Source of the DNA: Clostridia bacterium
GTDB taxonomy: Bacteria; Bacillota; Clostridia; Oscillospirales; Acutalibacteraceae
Direction of reading: 5' to 3'
Length of the DNA: 64,000 nt
Assembly (NCBI GenBank): GCA_017440755.1
Contig: JAFSGP010000004.1
Location: 1 to 64,000 of the forward strand
How positions within the stretch are numbered: position 1 is the stretch's first letter; each line of letters begins with the position of its first letter. Positions 1 through 13,010 of the stretch are shown one piece after another. Below the pieces are notes generated by a model. The model saw nothing but the letters and a program-made list of their open reading frames with translations, did no database searches and was not told where the DNA came from. The position numbers and the translations under genes were made by a program.

Positions 1-8
1 CTCCTCCT
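1..8 (-). promoter_or_regulatory. Ribosome-binding site of a gene beyond the left edge
   Basis: On the minus strand the first eight bases read AGGAGGAG, a strong Shine-Dalgarno sequence lying 22 bases after the rpsG stop. Its start codon falls outside the window. In most Firmicutes the gene after rpsG is fusA (elongation factor G), so that is the likely owner, but nothing of it is visible. Confidence 0.5.
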
Positions 9-30
9 TTTCCTTAATACTAACGGTCGA

Positions 31-501
31 TTACCAACGGAAGTGAGCGAACGCCTTGTTGGCCTCAGCCATCTTGTGGGTGTCGTCGCACTTCTTAGCG
101 GCACCGCCGTTACCGTTCAGGGCATCCAGAATCTCGGCTGCCAGGCGCTCCTTCATGGTGCGCTCGGAACGGTTGCGGGAATAGGTGGTCAACCAGCGCA
201 GACCCAGGGTCTGACGGCGGTCAGCGCGCACCTCGATGGGCACCTGATAGGTGGCACCACCGACGCGGCGAGCCTTAACCTCCAGCACGGGCATAATGTT
301 CTCCATAGCCTTTTCGAACACGCCCAGGGGCTCCTCGCCGGTCTTCTCATTGATGATGCTGAAAGCATCGTAGACGATCTTCTGGGCAACACCCTTCTTA
401 CCGTCCAGCATAATGTTGTTGATGAGCTTGGTCACCAACTTGGAATTGTAAAGCGGGTCGGGCAAAACATCGCGTTTTGCGGTAGAACCTCTTCTCGGCA
501 C
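31..501 (-). CDS. rpsG: 30S ribosomal protein S7
   Basis: Primary 16S-rRNA-binding protein that nucleates assembly of the 30S head. The protein begins [15 protein letters not shown] and continues [11 protein letters not shown], the classic S7 N-terminus, and includes the conserved segment around [13 protein letters not shown] chose the GTG start at 501 rather than the longer open frame up to 567. It gives 156 aa, the normal family length, and AAGGAGGG sits at 509-516, just upstream. The upstream extension has no family match. It follows rpsL in the usual str-operon order and is probably co-transcribed from the rpsL promoter; no terminator is visible in the 147 bases between them. S7 can act as a translational repressor of its own operon in other bacteria, which is not testable here. 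Confidence 0.98.
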   Translation of the reverse strand: MPRRGSTAKRDVLPDPLYNSKLVTKLINNIMLDGKKGVAQKIVYDAFSIINEKTGEEPLGVFEKAMENIMPVLEVKARRVGGATYQVPIEVRADRRQTLGLRWLTTYSRNRSERTMKERLAAEILDALNGNGGAAKKCDDTHKMAEANKAFAHFRW

Positions 502-648
502 TTTACTTCCCTCCTTCATATTTATGATATCATAGGTACTCGAAAGTGACATACTTCCGTTGGCCAATAGAGAAGCAGCTCATACCCGCGCGAGACGCCC
601 GAATATATATAAACTGCCGCTACTATGTAGCCGCTGAGTGGATGTCAA

Positions 649-1077
649 TTACTTCTTGGCCGCACCGGCCTTGGGACGCTTGGCACCGTACTTGGAACGG
701 GCCTGCATACGATTGGCAACACCCTGGGTATCCAGAGTACCGCGCACGATGTGGTAACGCACACCGGGAAGGTCCTTAACACGACCACCACGGATCAGCA
801 CAACGCTGTGCTCCTGCAGGTTGTGGCCCTCGCCGGGAATGTAGGAAGTAACCTCGATTCCATTGGACAGACGGACACGGGCAACCTTACGCAGAGCGGA
901 GTTAGGCTTCTTAGGGGTAGAAGTCTTAACAGCCGTGCAGACGCCACGCTTCTGGGGAGAGTTCTGGTCGATAGCCACGCGCTTCTTAGAGTTCCAACCC
1001 TTCAGCAGAGCGGGAGCCTTCGCCTTCTTCTCCAGGTCCTGACGACCCTTGCGTACCAACTGGTTAAAAGTAGGCAT
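649..1077 (-). CDS. rpsL: 30S ribosomal protein S12
   Basis: Decoding-centre protein of the small subunit. The 142-aa product starts [12 protein letters not shown] and contains the hallmark [17 protein letters not shown] and [21 protein letters not shown] segments. The lysines that mutate in streptomycin resistance (in the PKKPNS and GRVKD regions) are in the susceptible form. The ATG start at 1077 has GGAGGTG seven bases upstream. It is the first gene of an rpsL-rpsG unit with its own promoter (1198-1227), separated from rpoC by a terminator and about 550 bases of palindromic repeats. No L7Ae-like gene lies between rpoC and rpsL, although many Firmicutes have one there. Confidence 0.98.
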   Translation of the reverse strand: MPTFNQLVRKGRQDLEKKAKAPALLKGWNSKKRVAIDQNSPQKRGVCTAVKTSTPKKPNSALRKVARVRLSNGIEVTSYIPGEGHNLQEHSVVLIRGGRVKDLPGVRYHIVRGTLDTQGVANRMQARSKYGAKRPKAGAAKK

Positions 1078-1197
1078 AGTTTCACCTCCGATATAAAATT
1101 TATTTTAGGAGAGCGGTGCTCTCTTAAAACCATATATAATAGGGGCTTTTGTGTCCCTCGCAGATAGCCGCACTTGGACAGCATACCACGGTTACCT

Positions 1198-1227
1198 ATT
1201 GTATCATAGTGTGTGTGAGTTTGTCAA
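1198..1227 (-). promoter_or_regulatory. Promoter of rpsL-rpsG
   Basis: On the minus strand TTGACA (1227-1222) is followed after 18 bases by TACAAT (1203-1198). The transcript would have a leader of about 115 bases before rpsL, including a small GAGAGC/GCTCTC hairpin at 1109-1123. Confidence 0.75.
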
Positions 1228-1304
1228 GAGGTATTCTGCGATATTTTTAAAGGGATATCTTAAATTTAGCGAGGGAATTTTCCTGCTCGCAAAGGCACCC
1301 TGAA

Positions 1305-1760
1305 AATGTAGGGACAGGGCTCGCCCTGTCCGCTTTTGATTTATGTAAACCTTTTTCGGGAGGGGCAAGCCCCTCCCCTACGAGAGGATTGAGGTTTGTG
1401 CATTCCACCGTATCCCTCCACCATCGCAAGCGATGGTCCCCCTCCCTTTAGACAAGGGAGGCATCGTAGGGGACGGCGCCTTCGACGTCCCATCCTCATT
1501 GTGCACGCCCACAACAAATCCTGTCGTAGGGGACGGGTTTCCCGTCCCGTTTTCGTAGGGGCGATTCACGAATCGCCCGCGGACAGTCCGGAGGCCTGTC
1601 CCTACAAATGTCATTCGTACTCTGTGCAAACCTAAATCGTAGGGGACGACGCCCACATCGTCCCGCTTCACAAACGGCGGGGGCACCTTTGCGAGGCCGC
1701 ACCCCTCTGTCGGCTTCGCCGACATCTCCCCTTCCCCGAAGGGGAGTCTTCCCCTCCCCT
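1305..1760. repeat. Cluster of GTAGGGG-type palindromes between rpoC and rpsL
   Basis: This gene-free stretch is filled with GC-rich inverted repeats that carry or are bordered by GTAGGG/CCCTAC. Clear ones are GGACAGGGC/GCCCTGTCC (1312-1331), GGGAGGGGCAAGCCCCTCCC (1358-1377), GTAGGGGACGGGTTTCCCGTCCC near 1535 and the GGGGCGATTC/GAATCGCCC copy near 1558. The 24-base unit at 1358-1381 recurs exactly at 9689-9712 and 9738-9761. These look like REP-type elements; I see no transposase or conserved open frame. Confidence 0.75.
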
Positions 1761-1781
1761 ATGTTTTTCGTCGGTCAACGC

Positions 1782-1816
1782 AAAAAACGCCGAGGGGAAA
1801 TCCCTCGGCGTTTTTT
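1782..1816 (-). terminator. rpoBC terminator
   Basis: Perfect 9-bp stem CGCCGAGGG/CCCTCGGCG with a five-base loop, flanked by six A and six T so that it works in both directions. It begins 10 bases after the rpoC stop codon. Confidence 0.93.
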
Positions 1817-1825
1817 ATACAGAAC

Positions 1826-5548
<3,723 letters not shown>

Positions 5549-5565
5549 AATGCTGCCTCCTCCCC

Positions 5566-8500
5566 TCACATATCCTCGTCATCGGCATAGTCGGAGCCAT
5601 AGGACTCCTCCACAATCTCGCCCGACTCGTCCATCTCGCCCACGCCGTAGCCCTCGAACTCGTTCTCGTTGGCTACCAGGGAGAAGGCCTCGCTGTCGGG
5701 GTCAATCATACCGATGTCGTCATCGTCATCGAAGTTCTGCTTAAGATCAATCTCGTTCTTGTCGGCATCCAGCACGCGGATATCCAGACCCAGAGACTGC
5801 AGCTCCTTGACCAGCACCTTGAAGGACTCCGGTACACCGGACTGGGGTACGTTCTGCCCCTTGACGATGGCCTCGTAGGTCTTGACACGACCCACCACGT
5901 CGTCCGACTTGACCGTCAGAATCTCCTGCAGGGTGTAAGCGGCGCCGTAAGCTTCCAGCGCCCACACTTCCATCTCGCCGAAACGCTGACCGCCGAACTG
6001 AGCCTTACCACCCAGCGGCTGCTGGGTAACCAAGCTGTAGGGACCGGTGGAACGGGCGTGAATCTTATCGTCAACCAAGTGGTGCAGCTTCAGGTAGTAC
6101 ATATAACCCACGGTAACGGGGTTGTCGAACAATTCGCCGGTACGACCGTCGTATACGGGGGTCTTACCGTCGGTGGACTTGCCGGCCTCTTCCAGCATGG
6201 CGCGGATATCGTCCTCGTGAGCACCGTCAAAGACGGGGGTCATCACCTTGAAGCCCAGCGCCGCAGCGGCGTAGCCCAAGTTAACCTCCAGCACCTGACC
6301 GATGTTCATACGGGAGGGAACGCCCAAGGGGTTCAGCACGATATCCAGCGGCGTACCGTCGGGCAGGAAGGGCATATCCTCGCTGGGCAGAATGCGGGAC
6401 ACAACACCCTTGTTACCGTGACGACCCGCCATCTTATCGCCCACGCTGATCTTGCGCTTCTGAGCGATGTAGCAGCGGACCACCATGTTCACGCCGGGGG
6501 ACAGCTCGTCGCAGTTCTGGCGGGTGAACACCTTCACGTCCACAATGATACCATACTCGCCGTGAGGCACACGCAGGGAGGTGTCACGCACCTCGCGGGC
6601 CTTCTCGCCGAAGATGGCGCGGAGCAGACGCTCCTCAGCGGTCAGCTCGGTCTCACCCTTGGGGGTAACCTTACCGACCAGAATGTCGCCGGAATGCACC
6701 TCGGCACCGATGCGGATAATGCCGCGCTCGTCCAAATCCTTCAGCGCATCGTCACCCACGTTGGGAATGTCGCGGGTAATCTCTTCGGGACCCAGCTTGG
6801 TGTCACGGGATTCCACCTCGTACTCCTCAATGTGAATGGAGGTATACACGTCGTCACGGACAATCTTCTCATTGATGAGAACGGCGTCCTCGTAGTTATA
6901 GCCTTCCCAGGTCATGAAGCCGATGAGGGCATTCTTACCCAGAGAAATCTCACCGTTGTCGGTGGAGGGACCGTCGGCGATGACCTCGCGGACGTCCACG
7001 TGCTGATCCACGCTCACCACAGGGCGCTGGTTGATACAGGTGCCCTGGTTGGAACGGGAGAACTTAACCAAAGAATATACGTCGATCTCGCCGGTATCGT
7101 CGCGGCGCACCTTGACGGTGTCGGCGGATACGTAGGTGACGGTACCGGCGGCCTTAGCCAGCACGCAAACACCGGAGTCCACGCCCGCCTTGTACTCCAT
7201 ACCGGTGCCCACAATGGGGGACTCGGTCTTGAGCAGCGGCACAGCCTGACCCTGCATGTTGGAGCCCATCAGAGCACGGTTGGCGTCGTCGTTCTCCAAG
7301 AAGGGAATCATCGCGGTAGCTACGGACACAACCATCTTGGGGGATACGTCCATATAGTCTACGACGGAGGGATCCTCTTCCTTAAACTCGCCGCGGTGAC
7401 GGGTAGTAACCTTGGAGCGGACGAAACGGTTCTGCTCGTCCAGCGGCTCGTTGGCCTGCGCCACGATGAAGTCGTCCTCCATATCGGCGGGCATATAGAT
7501 TACCTCGTCGGTAACCACGCCGGTGGCCTTATCCACCTTGCGGTAGGGCGCCTCGATGAAGCCGTACTGATTGATACGGGCAAAAGACGCCAGATAGGAA
7601 ATCAAACCGATGTTGGGGCCTTCGGGGGTCTCGATGGGGCACATACGACCGTAATGGCTGTAGTGAACGTCACGAACCTCGAAACCGGCGCGGTCACGGG
7701 ACAGACCGCCGGGGCCCAGAGCAGACAGACGGCGCTTATGCTTCAGCTCCGCCAAGGGGTTGTTCTGGTCCATGAACTGGGACAGGGGCGAGGAGCCGAA
7801 GAACTCCTTGATCGCCGCCACCACAGGGCGAATGTTGATCAGCGCCTGAGGAGTGATAACGTCCATATCCTGCGCCTGCAGGGTCATACGCTCGCGCACC
7901 ACGCGCTCCATACGGGAGAAGCCGATGCGGAACTGGTTCTGCAGCAATTCACCCACCGAACGAATGCGGCGGTTGCCCAGATGGTCGATATCGTCAGAAG
8001 TACCGATGTGGTGACCCAAGCAGTTGAGGTAGTTGATGGAAACCAGGATATCGTCCACGGTGATGGTGTTGGGGATCAGCTCCTTCACACGGGAGGTCAG
8101 AGCGGCAATCAGCTCCTCCTCGGACAGCTCCTGCGCCAGAATCTCCTGCAGCACCGCAAAGCGCACCCGCTCGTTGACCGTCTTCTTGACGGCATCGTAC
8201 ACGGAGGCGGACACGAACTTGGACAGGTCCACCATGCCGGTGGAAACAATCTTCACCTCATGCTCTTCACCGTGCTCCTCCACGGTGACGAAGGCCACGG
8301 AAACACCCGCGTCCTCCATCTCCTGCGCCTTCTGGCGGGAGATGATCTCGCCGGGCTCACCCAGCATCTCACCGGTGGTGGGGTCGATCACGGGGCGGCT
8401 CAGGGTACAGCCGGCCAAACGATTGGACAGACCCAATTTCTTATTGTATTTATAGCGACCCACGCGAGAAATGTCATACCGACGGGGGTCAAAGAACAGG

Positions 8501-9273
8501 TTATCCAGATGCTGCTGAGAGTTTTCTACCGTCGCAGGCTCACCCGGACGCAGCTTGCGATAAATCTCCAACAGAGCTTCTTCTTTATTCTTGGTGGTAT
8601 CCTTGCCCAAGGTGGCGTGGATACGCTCGTCATCGCCGAAGAATTCCACGATCTGGGCATCGGTGCTCAGACCCATTGCACGGGCCAGAACGGTGACGGG
8701 AATCTTACGGTTTTTATCAATGCGGACGTAGAAAATGTCCGAAGAGTCAGTCTCATACTCCAGCCAGGCACCGCGGTTGGGGATAACGGTGGAGGAGTAC
8801 AGCTCTTTACCCAGCGTATCGTGGGTCATATCGAAATACACACCGGGGGAACGCACCAACTGGGAGACGATAATACGCTCCGCGCCGTTGATGACAAAGG
8901 TGCCGCTCTCGGTCATCAGGGGGAAATCGCCCATAAAGACCTCGGACTCTTTGATTTCGCCGGTCTCCTTGTTCAGCAGACGGACGCGCACGTACAACGG
9001 GGCCGCATAGGTCACGTCCCGCTCCTTGCACTCCTCTACGGTGTATTTGGGGTTCTCGTCGATACGGTAGCCGATGAAATCCAGCACCAGATTACCGTTG
9101 TAATCGGTGATGGCCGCGGTCTCGTCAAAGACCTCACGCAGACCGTCCTCCACGAACCACTGGTAGGAATTCTTTTGCACCTCAATGAGGTTGGGCATAT
9201 CCAGCACTTCATCGATTTTGGCAAAGCTCATACGCACGTTATTGCCCAGCTTTACCGGCTTGATATTCGTCAT
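5566..9273 (-). CDS. rpoB: DNA-directed RNA polymerase subunit beta
   Basis: Beta subunit, 1235 aa. The rifampicin pocket ([15 protein letters not shown], then [12 protein letters not shown]) carries the usual sensitive residues (D, H, S and L at the E. coli 516, 526, 531 and 533 equivalents). The C-terminal part has [21 protein letters not shown] take the ATG of [10 protein letters not shown] at 9273 as the start: AGGAG is upstream, and the four-codon longer GTG option would overlap that Shine-Dalgarno sequence. The gene ends in an acidic tail rich in D/E. It is not preceded by rplJ-rplL; the next gene upstream is a YdcF-family protein, so rpoBC has its own promoter at 9476-9504. Confidence 0.98.
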   Translation of the reverse strand: MTNIKPVKLGNNVRMSFAKIDEVLDMPNLIEVQKNSYQWFVEDGLREVFDETAAITDYNGNLVLDFIGYRIDENPKYTVEECKERDVTYAAPLYVRVRLLNKETGEIKESEVFMGDFPLMTESGTFVINGAERIIVSQLVRSPGVYFDMTHDTLGKELYSSTVIPNRGAWLEYETDSSDIFYVRIDKNRKIPVTVLARAMGLSTDAQIVEFFGDDERIHATLGKDTTKNKEEALLEIYRKLRPGEPATVENSQQHLDNLFFDPRRYDISRVGRYKYNKKLGLSNRLAGCTLSRPVIDPTTGEMLGEPGEIISRQKAQEMEDAGVSVAFVTVEEHGEEHEVKIVSTGMVDLSKFVSASVYDAVKKTVNERVRFAVLQEILAQELSEEELIAALTSRVKELIPNTITVDDILVSINYLNCLGHHIGTSDDIDHLGNRRIRSVGELLQNQFRIGFSRMERVVRERMTLQAQDMDVITPQALINIRPVVAAIKEFFGSSPLSQFMDQNNPLAELKHKRRLSALGPGGLSRDRAGFEVRDVHYSHYGRMCPIETPEGPNIGLISYLASFARINQYGFIEAPYRKVDKATGVVTDEVIYMPADMEDDFIVAQANEPLDEQNRFVRSKVTTRHRGEFKEEDPSVVDYMDVSPKMVVSVATAMIPFLENDDANRALMGSNMQGQAVPLLKTESPIVGTGMEYKAGVDSGVCVLAKAAGTVTYVSADTVKVRRDDTGEIDVYSLVKFSRSNQGTCINQRPVVSVDQHVDVREVIADGPSTDNGEISLGKNALIGFMTWEGYNYEDAVLINEKIVRDDVYTSIHIEEYEVESRDTKLGPEEITRDIPNVGDDALKDLDERGIIRIGAEVHSGDILVGKVTPKGETELTAEERLLRAIFGEKAREVRDTSLRVPHGEYGIIVDVKVFTRQNCDELSPGVNMVVRCYIAQKRKISVGDKMAGRHGNKGVVSRILPSEDMPFLPDGTPLDIVLNPLGVPSRMNIGQVLEVNLGYAAAALGFKVMTPVFDGAHEDDIRAMLEEAGKSTDGKTPVYDGRTGELFDNPVTVGYMYYLKLHHLVDDKIHARSTGPYSLVTQQPLGGKAQFGGQRFGEMEVWALEAYGAAYTLQEILTVKSDDVVGRVKTYEAIVKGQNVPQSGVPESFKVLVKELQSLGLDIRVLDADKNEIDLKQNFDDDDDIGMIDPDSEAFSLVANENEFEGYGVGEMDESGEIVEESYGSDYADDEDM

Positions 9274-9475
9274 TAGCCCGTTCACTCCTGTCTTGTAATT
9301 TTTTCGCCGCAGGTTCCGGCTGCGACGAGGTGGATAACCACGTTTATATTGACTTTCTTCGCTTTGCTTACCGAAATTTGGTAGAACCGTTCAGCAAAAT
9401 TTTTCTTGCATTTTTTGCAGATGTGTGCTACAATAATGCTGAATAGCGAACCTAATCCCCATAATAAAGCAGTTT

Positions 9476-9504
9476 ATTATATTATATCGACCTGCTGTTG
9501 TCAA
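9476..9504 (-). promoter_or_regulatory. Consensus promoter of rpoBC
   Basis: Minus strand TTGACA (9504-9499), 17-base spacer, TATAAT (9481-9476): a perfect sigma-A consensus. A second overlapping TATAAT at 9486-9481 is too close to be the -10. The leader to rpoB is about 195 bases. The rest of the 9274-9805 gap holds this leader, a palindrome at 9503-9526 and repeats. Confidence 0.9.
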
Positions 9505-9526
9505 GCCTTTTTTCGAAAAAAGGCTT
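9503..9526. promoter_or_regulatory. Perfect 24-base palindrome overlapping the rpoB -35 box
   Basis: The sequence is AAGCCTTTTTTC followed by its exact reverse complement. It overlaps the outer two bases of the TTGACA box and extends upstream. On the plus strand it is followed by a run of T, so it may simply be a terminator shielding rpoB from plus-strand transcription; it could also be an operator. No protein partner can be named. Confidence 0.5.
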
Positions 9527-9659
9527 ATTTTTTTGCATTTCTTTCGATTTTTACCGAATAACGATAAAAATACGGTGCCACAGGTACATTTTCGTACACG
9601 CGGCACCGTTGTTTTGTTTTTTATCTCACGGAACGGATGAATCCGTTCCCTACGTCAAT

Positions 9660-9761
9660 CGTAGGGGCGGAAGCCCACATCCGCCCACGGGAGGGGCAAG
9701 CCCCTCCCCTACGATAAAAGGTTTGGACCGGAAAAGCGGGAGGGGCAAGCCCCTCCCCTAC
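9660..9761. repeat. Second cluster of GTAGGGG palindromes
   Basis: Two identical copies of the 24-base unit that includes GGGAGGGGCAAGCCCCTCCC (9689-9712 and 9738-9761), plus a related GTAGGGGCGGAAGCCC element at 9660. The same unit occurs at 1358-1381, so copies flank the rpoBC unit on both sides. Confidence 0.8.
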
Positions 9762-9773
9762 AGTCCTAAACCC

Positions 9774-9806
9774 TAACTCTTAACTCCTAACTCCTAACTC
9801 CTAACT
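9774..9806. repeat. Short tandem repeat of TAACTCC
   Basis: About four copies of a 7-base unit (CTAACTC/TAACTCC) run directly into the 3' end of the YdcF-family gene. A related CCTAAACCC lies just before it. This looks like a slippage-prone microsatellite; its function is unknown. Confidence 0.75.
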
Positions 9807-10579
9807 CAATAGCCAAGGATCCACAGGCGGCAAATGGCGGCGCACTCCCGCACCCAGTAGTTGAGCATCAGGTGGGGCGGAGAAAAGCACGCCACGCCCC
9901 CCACGTGGGTGGCTCCGGCGGCTCGGGCGTCCACCGCCGCCCGATACTGGTGAAACACCTGGGTGGCGATGGCTACGTTCTCACTCCAGCCCCGCTCCCG
10001 TATGATTTCCATAGAATAGGCAGTGTTCTCCCGCGTGTCGGTGGAGGTTTCCTCGCAGGCAATCCGCTCGGGGGAGACGCCGCGGTCGTTCACCAGATAG
10101 GCTTTCATCACGTACGCCTCGGTATAGGTCTCCCCCTCACCCAGACCGCCGGACACCACGCAATGGGAATCGGGGTGGGACAACAGCCAGTCCGCCGCCG
10201 CGTCCAAGCGGCTGCGCAGCATACGGCTGGGGCGGTCGCCGTATATCTTGGAGCCCAGCACGATGACGGTGGCTCCCTCGGCGGGCGGTTTCGCCGCCGC
10301 CGCAATCATCAGGGCGGAAAACACGCAGGCGGCCACCGCCACCACGCAAAGTAGCACCACAAGCACAACCGTCATGGGTTTCTCCCCCTTTTTCTTCCTT
10401 CTGTCTGCGGGCGGGCGGTACAGCCCCCAGCCAATCGCCCCCAGCGACACCACCGCGGGGACAGCCACACCCACACCGAAAATACCGTTGGCAATCAGCG
10501 GCAGCAGCGACCAGAACAGCATTGCACAACCTGCTACCAGCGCCACGGCTCGTCCTATCTTTTTCGTTTTTCCGTTCAT
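9806..10579 (-). CDS. YdcF/SanA (DUF218) family membrane protein
   Basis: The 257-aa protein starts with two hydrophobic hairpin segments (about residues 10-50), a basic stretch (RRKKKGEK), a further membrane segment (about 69-95), and then a soluble DUF218 domain. That domain begins ATVIVLGSKIYGDRPS and includes SHCVVSGGLGEGE, TRENTAYSM and the histidine segment TQVFHQYRA. Members of this family are linked to envelope integrity and peptidoglycan or polysaccharide metabolism, but the biochemical activity is not established. The ATG at 10579 has AGGAG upstream, with a probable promoter at 10611-10639. It stands alone between rpoB and the deacetylase. The gene end merges with a TAACTCC tandem repeat, and no clear terminator is seen. 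Confidence 0.85.
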   Translation of the reverse strand: MNGKTKKIGRAVALVAGCAMLFWSLLPLIANGIFGVGVAVPAVVSLGAIGWGLYRPPADRRKKKGEKPMTVVLVVLLCVVAVAACVFSALMIAAAAKPPAEGATVIVLGSKIYGDRPSRMLRSRLDAAADWLLSHPDSHCVVSGGLGEGETYTEAYVMKAYLVNDRGVSPERIACEETSTDTRENTAYSMEIIRERGWSENVAIATQVFHQYRAAVDARAAGATHVGGVACFSPPHLMLNYWVRECAAICRLWILGY

Positions 10580-10610
10580 GGTAATACTCCTGTTATTTCG
10601 TTATAGCCAA

Positions 10611-10639
10611 AGCATACCGCAAATCCCGTCGTTTGACAA
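10611..10639 (-). promoter_or_regulatory. Probable promoter of the YdcF-family gene
   Basis: Minus strand TTGTCA (10639-10634), 17 bases, TATGCT (10616-10611), ending 32 bases before the ATG. Confidence 0.5.
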
Positions 10640-10671
10640 CCACGTTAATTATATATTAATGATATATTAAA

Positions 10672-10702
10672 GAAAAACAGCCCGATGCATAGCCGAGCCG
10701 TT
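10672..10702 (-). terminator. Terminator of the deacetylase gene
   Basis: A stem of about 9-10 bp with three G-T pairs (AACGGCTCGG with TCGGGCTGTT) followed by TTTTTC. It starts at the stop codon of the deacetylase. Confidence 0.6.
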
Positions 10703-11789
10703 ATCCCTCATAATATATTTTGCCTGCCTCTAACCCGCAACGTGCCTGCAGCAGCTCCGTCACGGTAACGAAGGTATACCCTTGCTTCTTAAAACGGTCA
10801 ATCAACGCGGGGATAGAATCCACCGTTGATTTATGTATATCGTGGAGCAACACAATAGACCCGTCGGACAGACCGCCGCCATTGAAGGTCTTATTGAGTA
10901 TGGCATTGACGTTGCGGCTCTCCCAGTCGCGGGTATCGATATCCCACTGGATAATGGGAATCTGCTCGCTCTTGGCATACTGCACCACCTGATTGTCGCA
11001 GCTGCCGTAGGGGCACCGCATCACGGTGGGCTTATGACCGATGAGCTTGTTGATTTTATTGGCGCACAGGTCCATCTCCGCCTTCACCTGCGCCACGGTG
11101 GACATCGATTTGAGATTCTTATGGCTGTTGGAGTGGTTGCCTATCTCGTGTCCCTCGGACTGCATGCGCTTAATGATTTCGGGATAGCTGTCCACCCGCG
11201 TGCCCAGCACGAAAAAGGTAGCCGGCACCTTCCGCTCTTTCAGAATGTCCAGCAAAGCAGCGGTGTAAGGTCCCGGCCCGTCATCAAAGGTAAGCGCCAC
11301 GATTTTTTGGTCCTTATATGTGCTGACCTCGCTCTCCGCCGGCTTATCGGCGGGTTTCACAGCTGGTGTCTGGGTAACAGAGTTCTGTTCCTGCTGTTTT
11401 TTCTGCGCCACCTGTTGTTTCAGGTCTTTTACCGACTTTTCCAACTCCTCGATGATCTTTTCCTGCTCTTTGATGGTTTTATCCCGCTCGGCAATATCCG
11501 AGGACGCCGCCTCGTTGGCCGCCGCCCATTCTTTCTGCTTTTCTTCCAGCTCTGCCTGCTGCTGCGCCAATTCGCTCTGCACCTGTTCCAGACGGGACTG
11601 GGTGTCGGACAGTGCTGCCGCCTGCTCCGCCGCCAAGCGCCGCTGGTCGCCCAGGGTCAACACCGTATATATCGACAAGGTGCAAAGCCCGATAGCCAGC
11701 ACGCAAATGATGGCAATGCTCGCCACCTTCCACGCGTGGGAGGACCGCTGACCGTATCCGTGTACACTGATTCTCTCTTTTAATGCCAT
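10701..11789 (-). CDS. Membrane-anchored polysaccharide deacetylase (CE4/NodB)
   Basis: A 362-aa protein with an N-terminal membrane anchor (about 22-46), a long Gln/Glu/Lys coiled coil (about 48-125) acting as a stalk, a Pro/Ala/Lys linker and a C-terminal NodB domain facing the outside. The CE4 motifs are complete: TFDDGPG (catalytic base and metal Asp), HSNSH (metal histidines), RCPYGSCD, DTRDW and LLHDIH. The family removes N-acetyl groups from peptidoglycan or another cell-surface glycan using zinc or a similar metal. I start at the ATG at 11789, with AGGAGG upstream, not the 7-codon longer frame. It is monocistronic by position, with a promoter at 11823-11850 and a terminator at its end. 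Peptidoglycan is the likeliest substrate, but this is an inference. Confidence 0.9.
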   Translation of the reverse strand: MALKERISVHGYGQRSSHAWKVASIAIICVLAIGLCTLSIYTVLTLGDQRRLAAEQAAALSDTQSRLEQVQSELAQQQAELEEKQKEWAAANEAASSDIAERDKTIKEQEKIIEELEKSVKDLKQQVAQKKQQEQNSVTQTPAVKPADKPAESEVSTYKDQKIVALTFDDGPGPYTAALLDILKERKVPATFFVLGTRVDSYPEIIKRMQSEGHEIGNHSNSHKNLKSMSTVAQVKAEMDLCANKINKLIGHKPTVMRCPYGSCDNQVVQYAKSEQIPIIQWDIDTRDWESRNVNAILNKTFNGGGLSDGSIVLLHDIHKSTVDSIPALIDRFKKQGYTFVTVTELLQARCGLEAGKIYYEG

Positions 11790-11822
11790 GGTCCGTTCCT
11801 CCTCACACATACTCTTATTACC

Positions 11823-11850
11823 ATTCTACCACTACTTTTAGAAAAAGCAA
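11823..11850 (-). promoter_or_regulatory. Probable promoter of the deacetylase gene
   Basis: Minus strand TTGCTT (11850-11845), 16 bases, TAGAAT (11828-11823). It lies back to back with the degV promoter. Confidence 0.55.
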
Positions 11851-11901
11851 GGGCAAATGCCGTTTTTTGTCTTTTTATGAAGACGTTTTTTTCGTCAACG
11901 C

Positions 11902-11930
11902 TTGCACTTTTCGTCATATTGTGCTATACT
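11902..11930 (+). promoter_or_regulatory. Promoter of degV
   Basis: TTGCAC (11902-11907), 17-base spacer, TATACT (11925-11930); the gene starts 47 bases further on. Confidence 0.75.
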
Positions 11931-11977
11931 ACGGGGTGGTATGAAACAACCTGTGAACAGAAAGGAACCGATGCTAC

Positions 11978-12832
11978 ATGGCAAAACCGATTGTGCTTTG
12001 TGCTGACAGCACCTGCGACCTGAGTCCTGAACTAATTGAAAAATACAACGTCCACATTCTGCCGCTCCACGTCAATCTGGACGGCAACACCTACTCCGAC
12101 GGCGTGGACATTGTCCCCGACGACATCTATGCCGTATATCGGGAGAAGAAGATTCTCCCCACCACGGCGGCGCTGAATATGGACGAATTCATGGCGTTCG
12201 TCAACCCCTTTATCGAGGCGGGCAACGACGTTATCTGCATCACCATTGGCTCCGCCCTCTCCGCCACCTACAACAACTGCCGTCTGGCGGCGCTGGAGAC
12301 CCCCGGTCTGTATGCCATCGACAGTAACAACCTGTCTACCGGCTTCGGTCATGTGGTCATCGCCGCCGCCGAGCGCATTGCCGCCGGCATGCCGGTGGAG
12401 CAAATCGTGGAAGAGGTGCAGGCCCTCACCCAAAAGGTGGACGCCAGCTTCGTGGTAGATAATCTGGAGTTTCTGCATAAGGGCGGTCGCTGCTCTGCAG
12501 TGGCTATGCTGGGCGCCAACGTGCTCAAGCTGAAGCCCTGCATCGTGGTGAACACCGAGGGCGGCAAAATGGGCGTGGATAAAAAATACCGCGGCACCCT
12601 GGAGCGCTGCTTGGAAGAATACGTTGCCGACCGTCTGGCCGACCCCGACTCCATCTGCGCCGACCGCATCTTCATCACCCACTCCGGCATCTCGGAGGAG
12701 CGTATCGCACTGGTAAAGGCTGCTGTGGAAAAGCATATGTCGTTCGGCGAGATTCTGATTACCCGTGCGGGCTGCACCATCTCCTCCCACTGCGGTCCCA
12801 ACACCTTGGGCATTCTCTTCCTGCGCAAATAA
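11978..12832 (+). CDS. DegV family fatty-acid-binding protein
   Basis: The 284-aa protein starts MAKPIVLCADSTCDLSPELI, the typical DegV opening with the TDSTxDL-like loop. It also has KKILPTTAALN in place of the TSQPS loop, the SALSATYNN segment and the C-terminal lipid-pocket region. Family members bind a fatty acid and, as FakB, present it to the FakA kinase for phospholipid synthesis; no FakA gene is in the window. The start has AAAGGAACC upstream. A strong hairpin terminator follows directly, so the gene is monocistronic. Confidence 0.93.
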   Translation: MAKPIVLCADSTCDLSPELIEKYNVHILPLHVNLDGNTYSDGVDIVPDDIYAVYREKKILPTTAALNMDEFMAFVNPFIEAGNDVICITIGSALSATYNNCRLAALETPGLYAIDSNNLSTGFGHVVIAAAERIAAGMPVEQIVEEVQALTQKVDASFVVDNLEFLHKGGRCSAVAMLGANVLKLKPCIVVNTEGGKMGVDKKYRGTLERCLEEYVADRLADPDSICADRIFITHSGISEERIALVKAAVEKHMSFGEILITRAGCTISSHCGPNTLGILFLRK

Positions 12833-12842
12833 AAATTTTACC

Positions 12843-12874
12843 AAAAGCCACCCCTTTTTCGGGGTGGCTTTTAT
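12843..12874 (+). terminator. degV terminator
   Basis: 12-bp perfect stem AAAAGCCACCCC/GGGGTGGCTTTT with a TTTTTC loop, 10 bases after the stop codon. Confidence 0.92.
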
Positions 12875-12922
12875 CGTTTTTGTGGAAATTTTAACAATTT
12901 GTCGCTTTTTGGTGGTAAAGTG

Positions 12923-12951
12923 TTGACTTTTTAAAGCGGTGAGTATATAAT
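12923..12951 (+). promoter_or_regulatory. Promoter of serC-serA
   Basis: TTGACT (12923-12928), 17-base spacer, perfect TATAAT (12946-12951). The leader is about 50 bases and contains a small ACACC/GGTGT hairpin. Confidence 0.85.
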
Positions 12952-13010
12952 AAGCGTCAACACCTATGCATACTATATAGGGTGTAGAATTTGATTTGGA
13001 GGAATGAGAC

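Noticed and set aside
5549-5569. Longer start for rpoC overlapping the rpoB stop
   Set aside because: The Shine-Dalgarno sequence GGAGGAGG lies inside this extension and points to the ATG at 5548.
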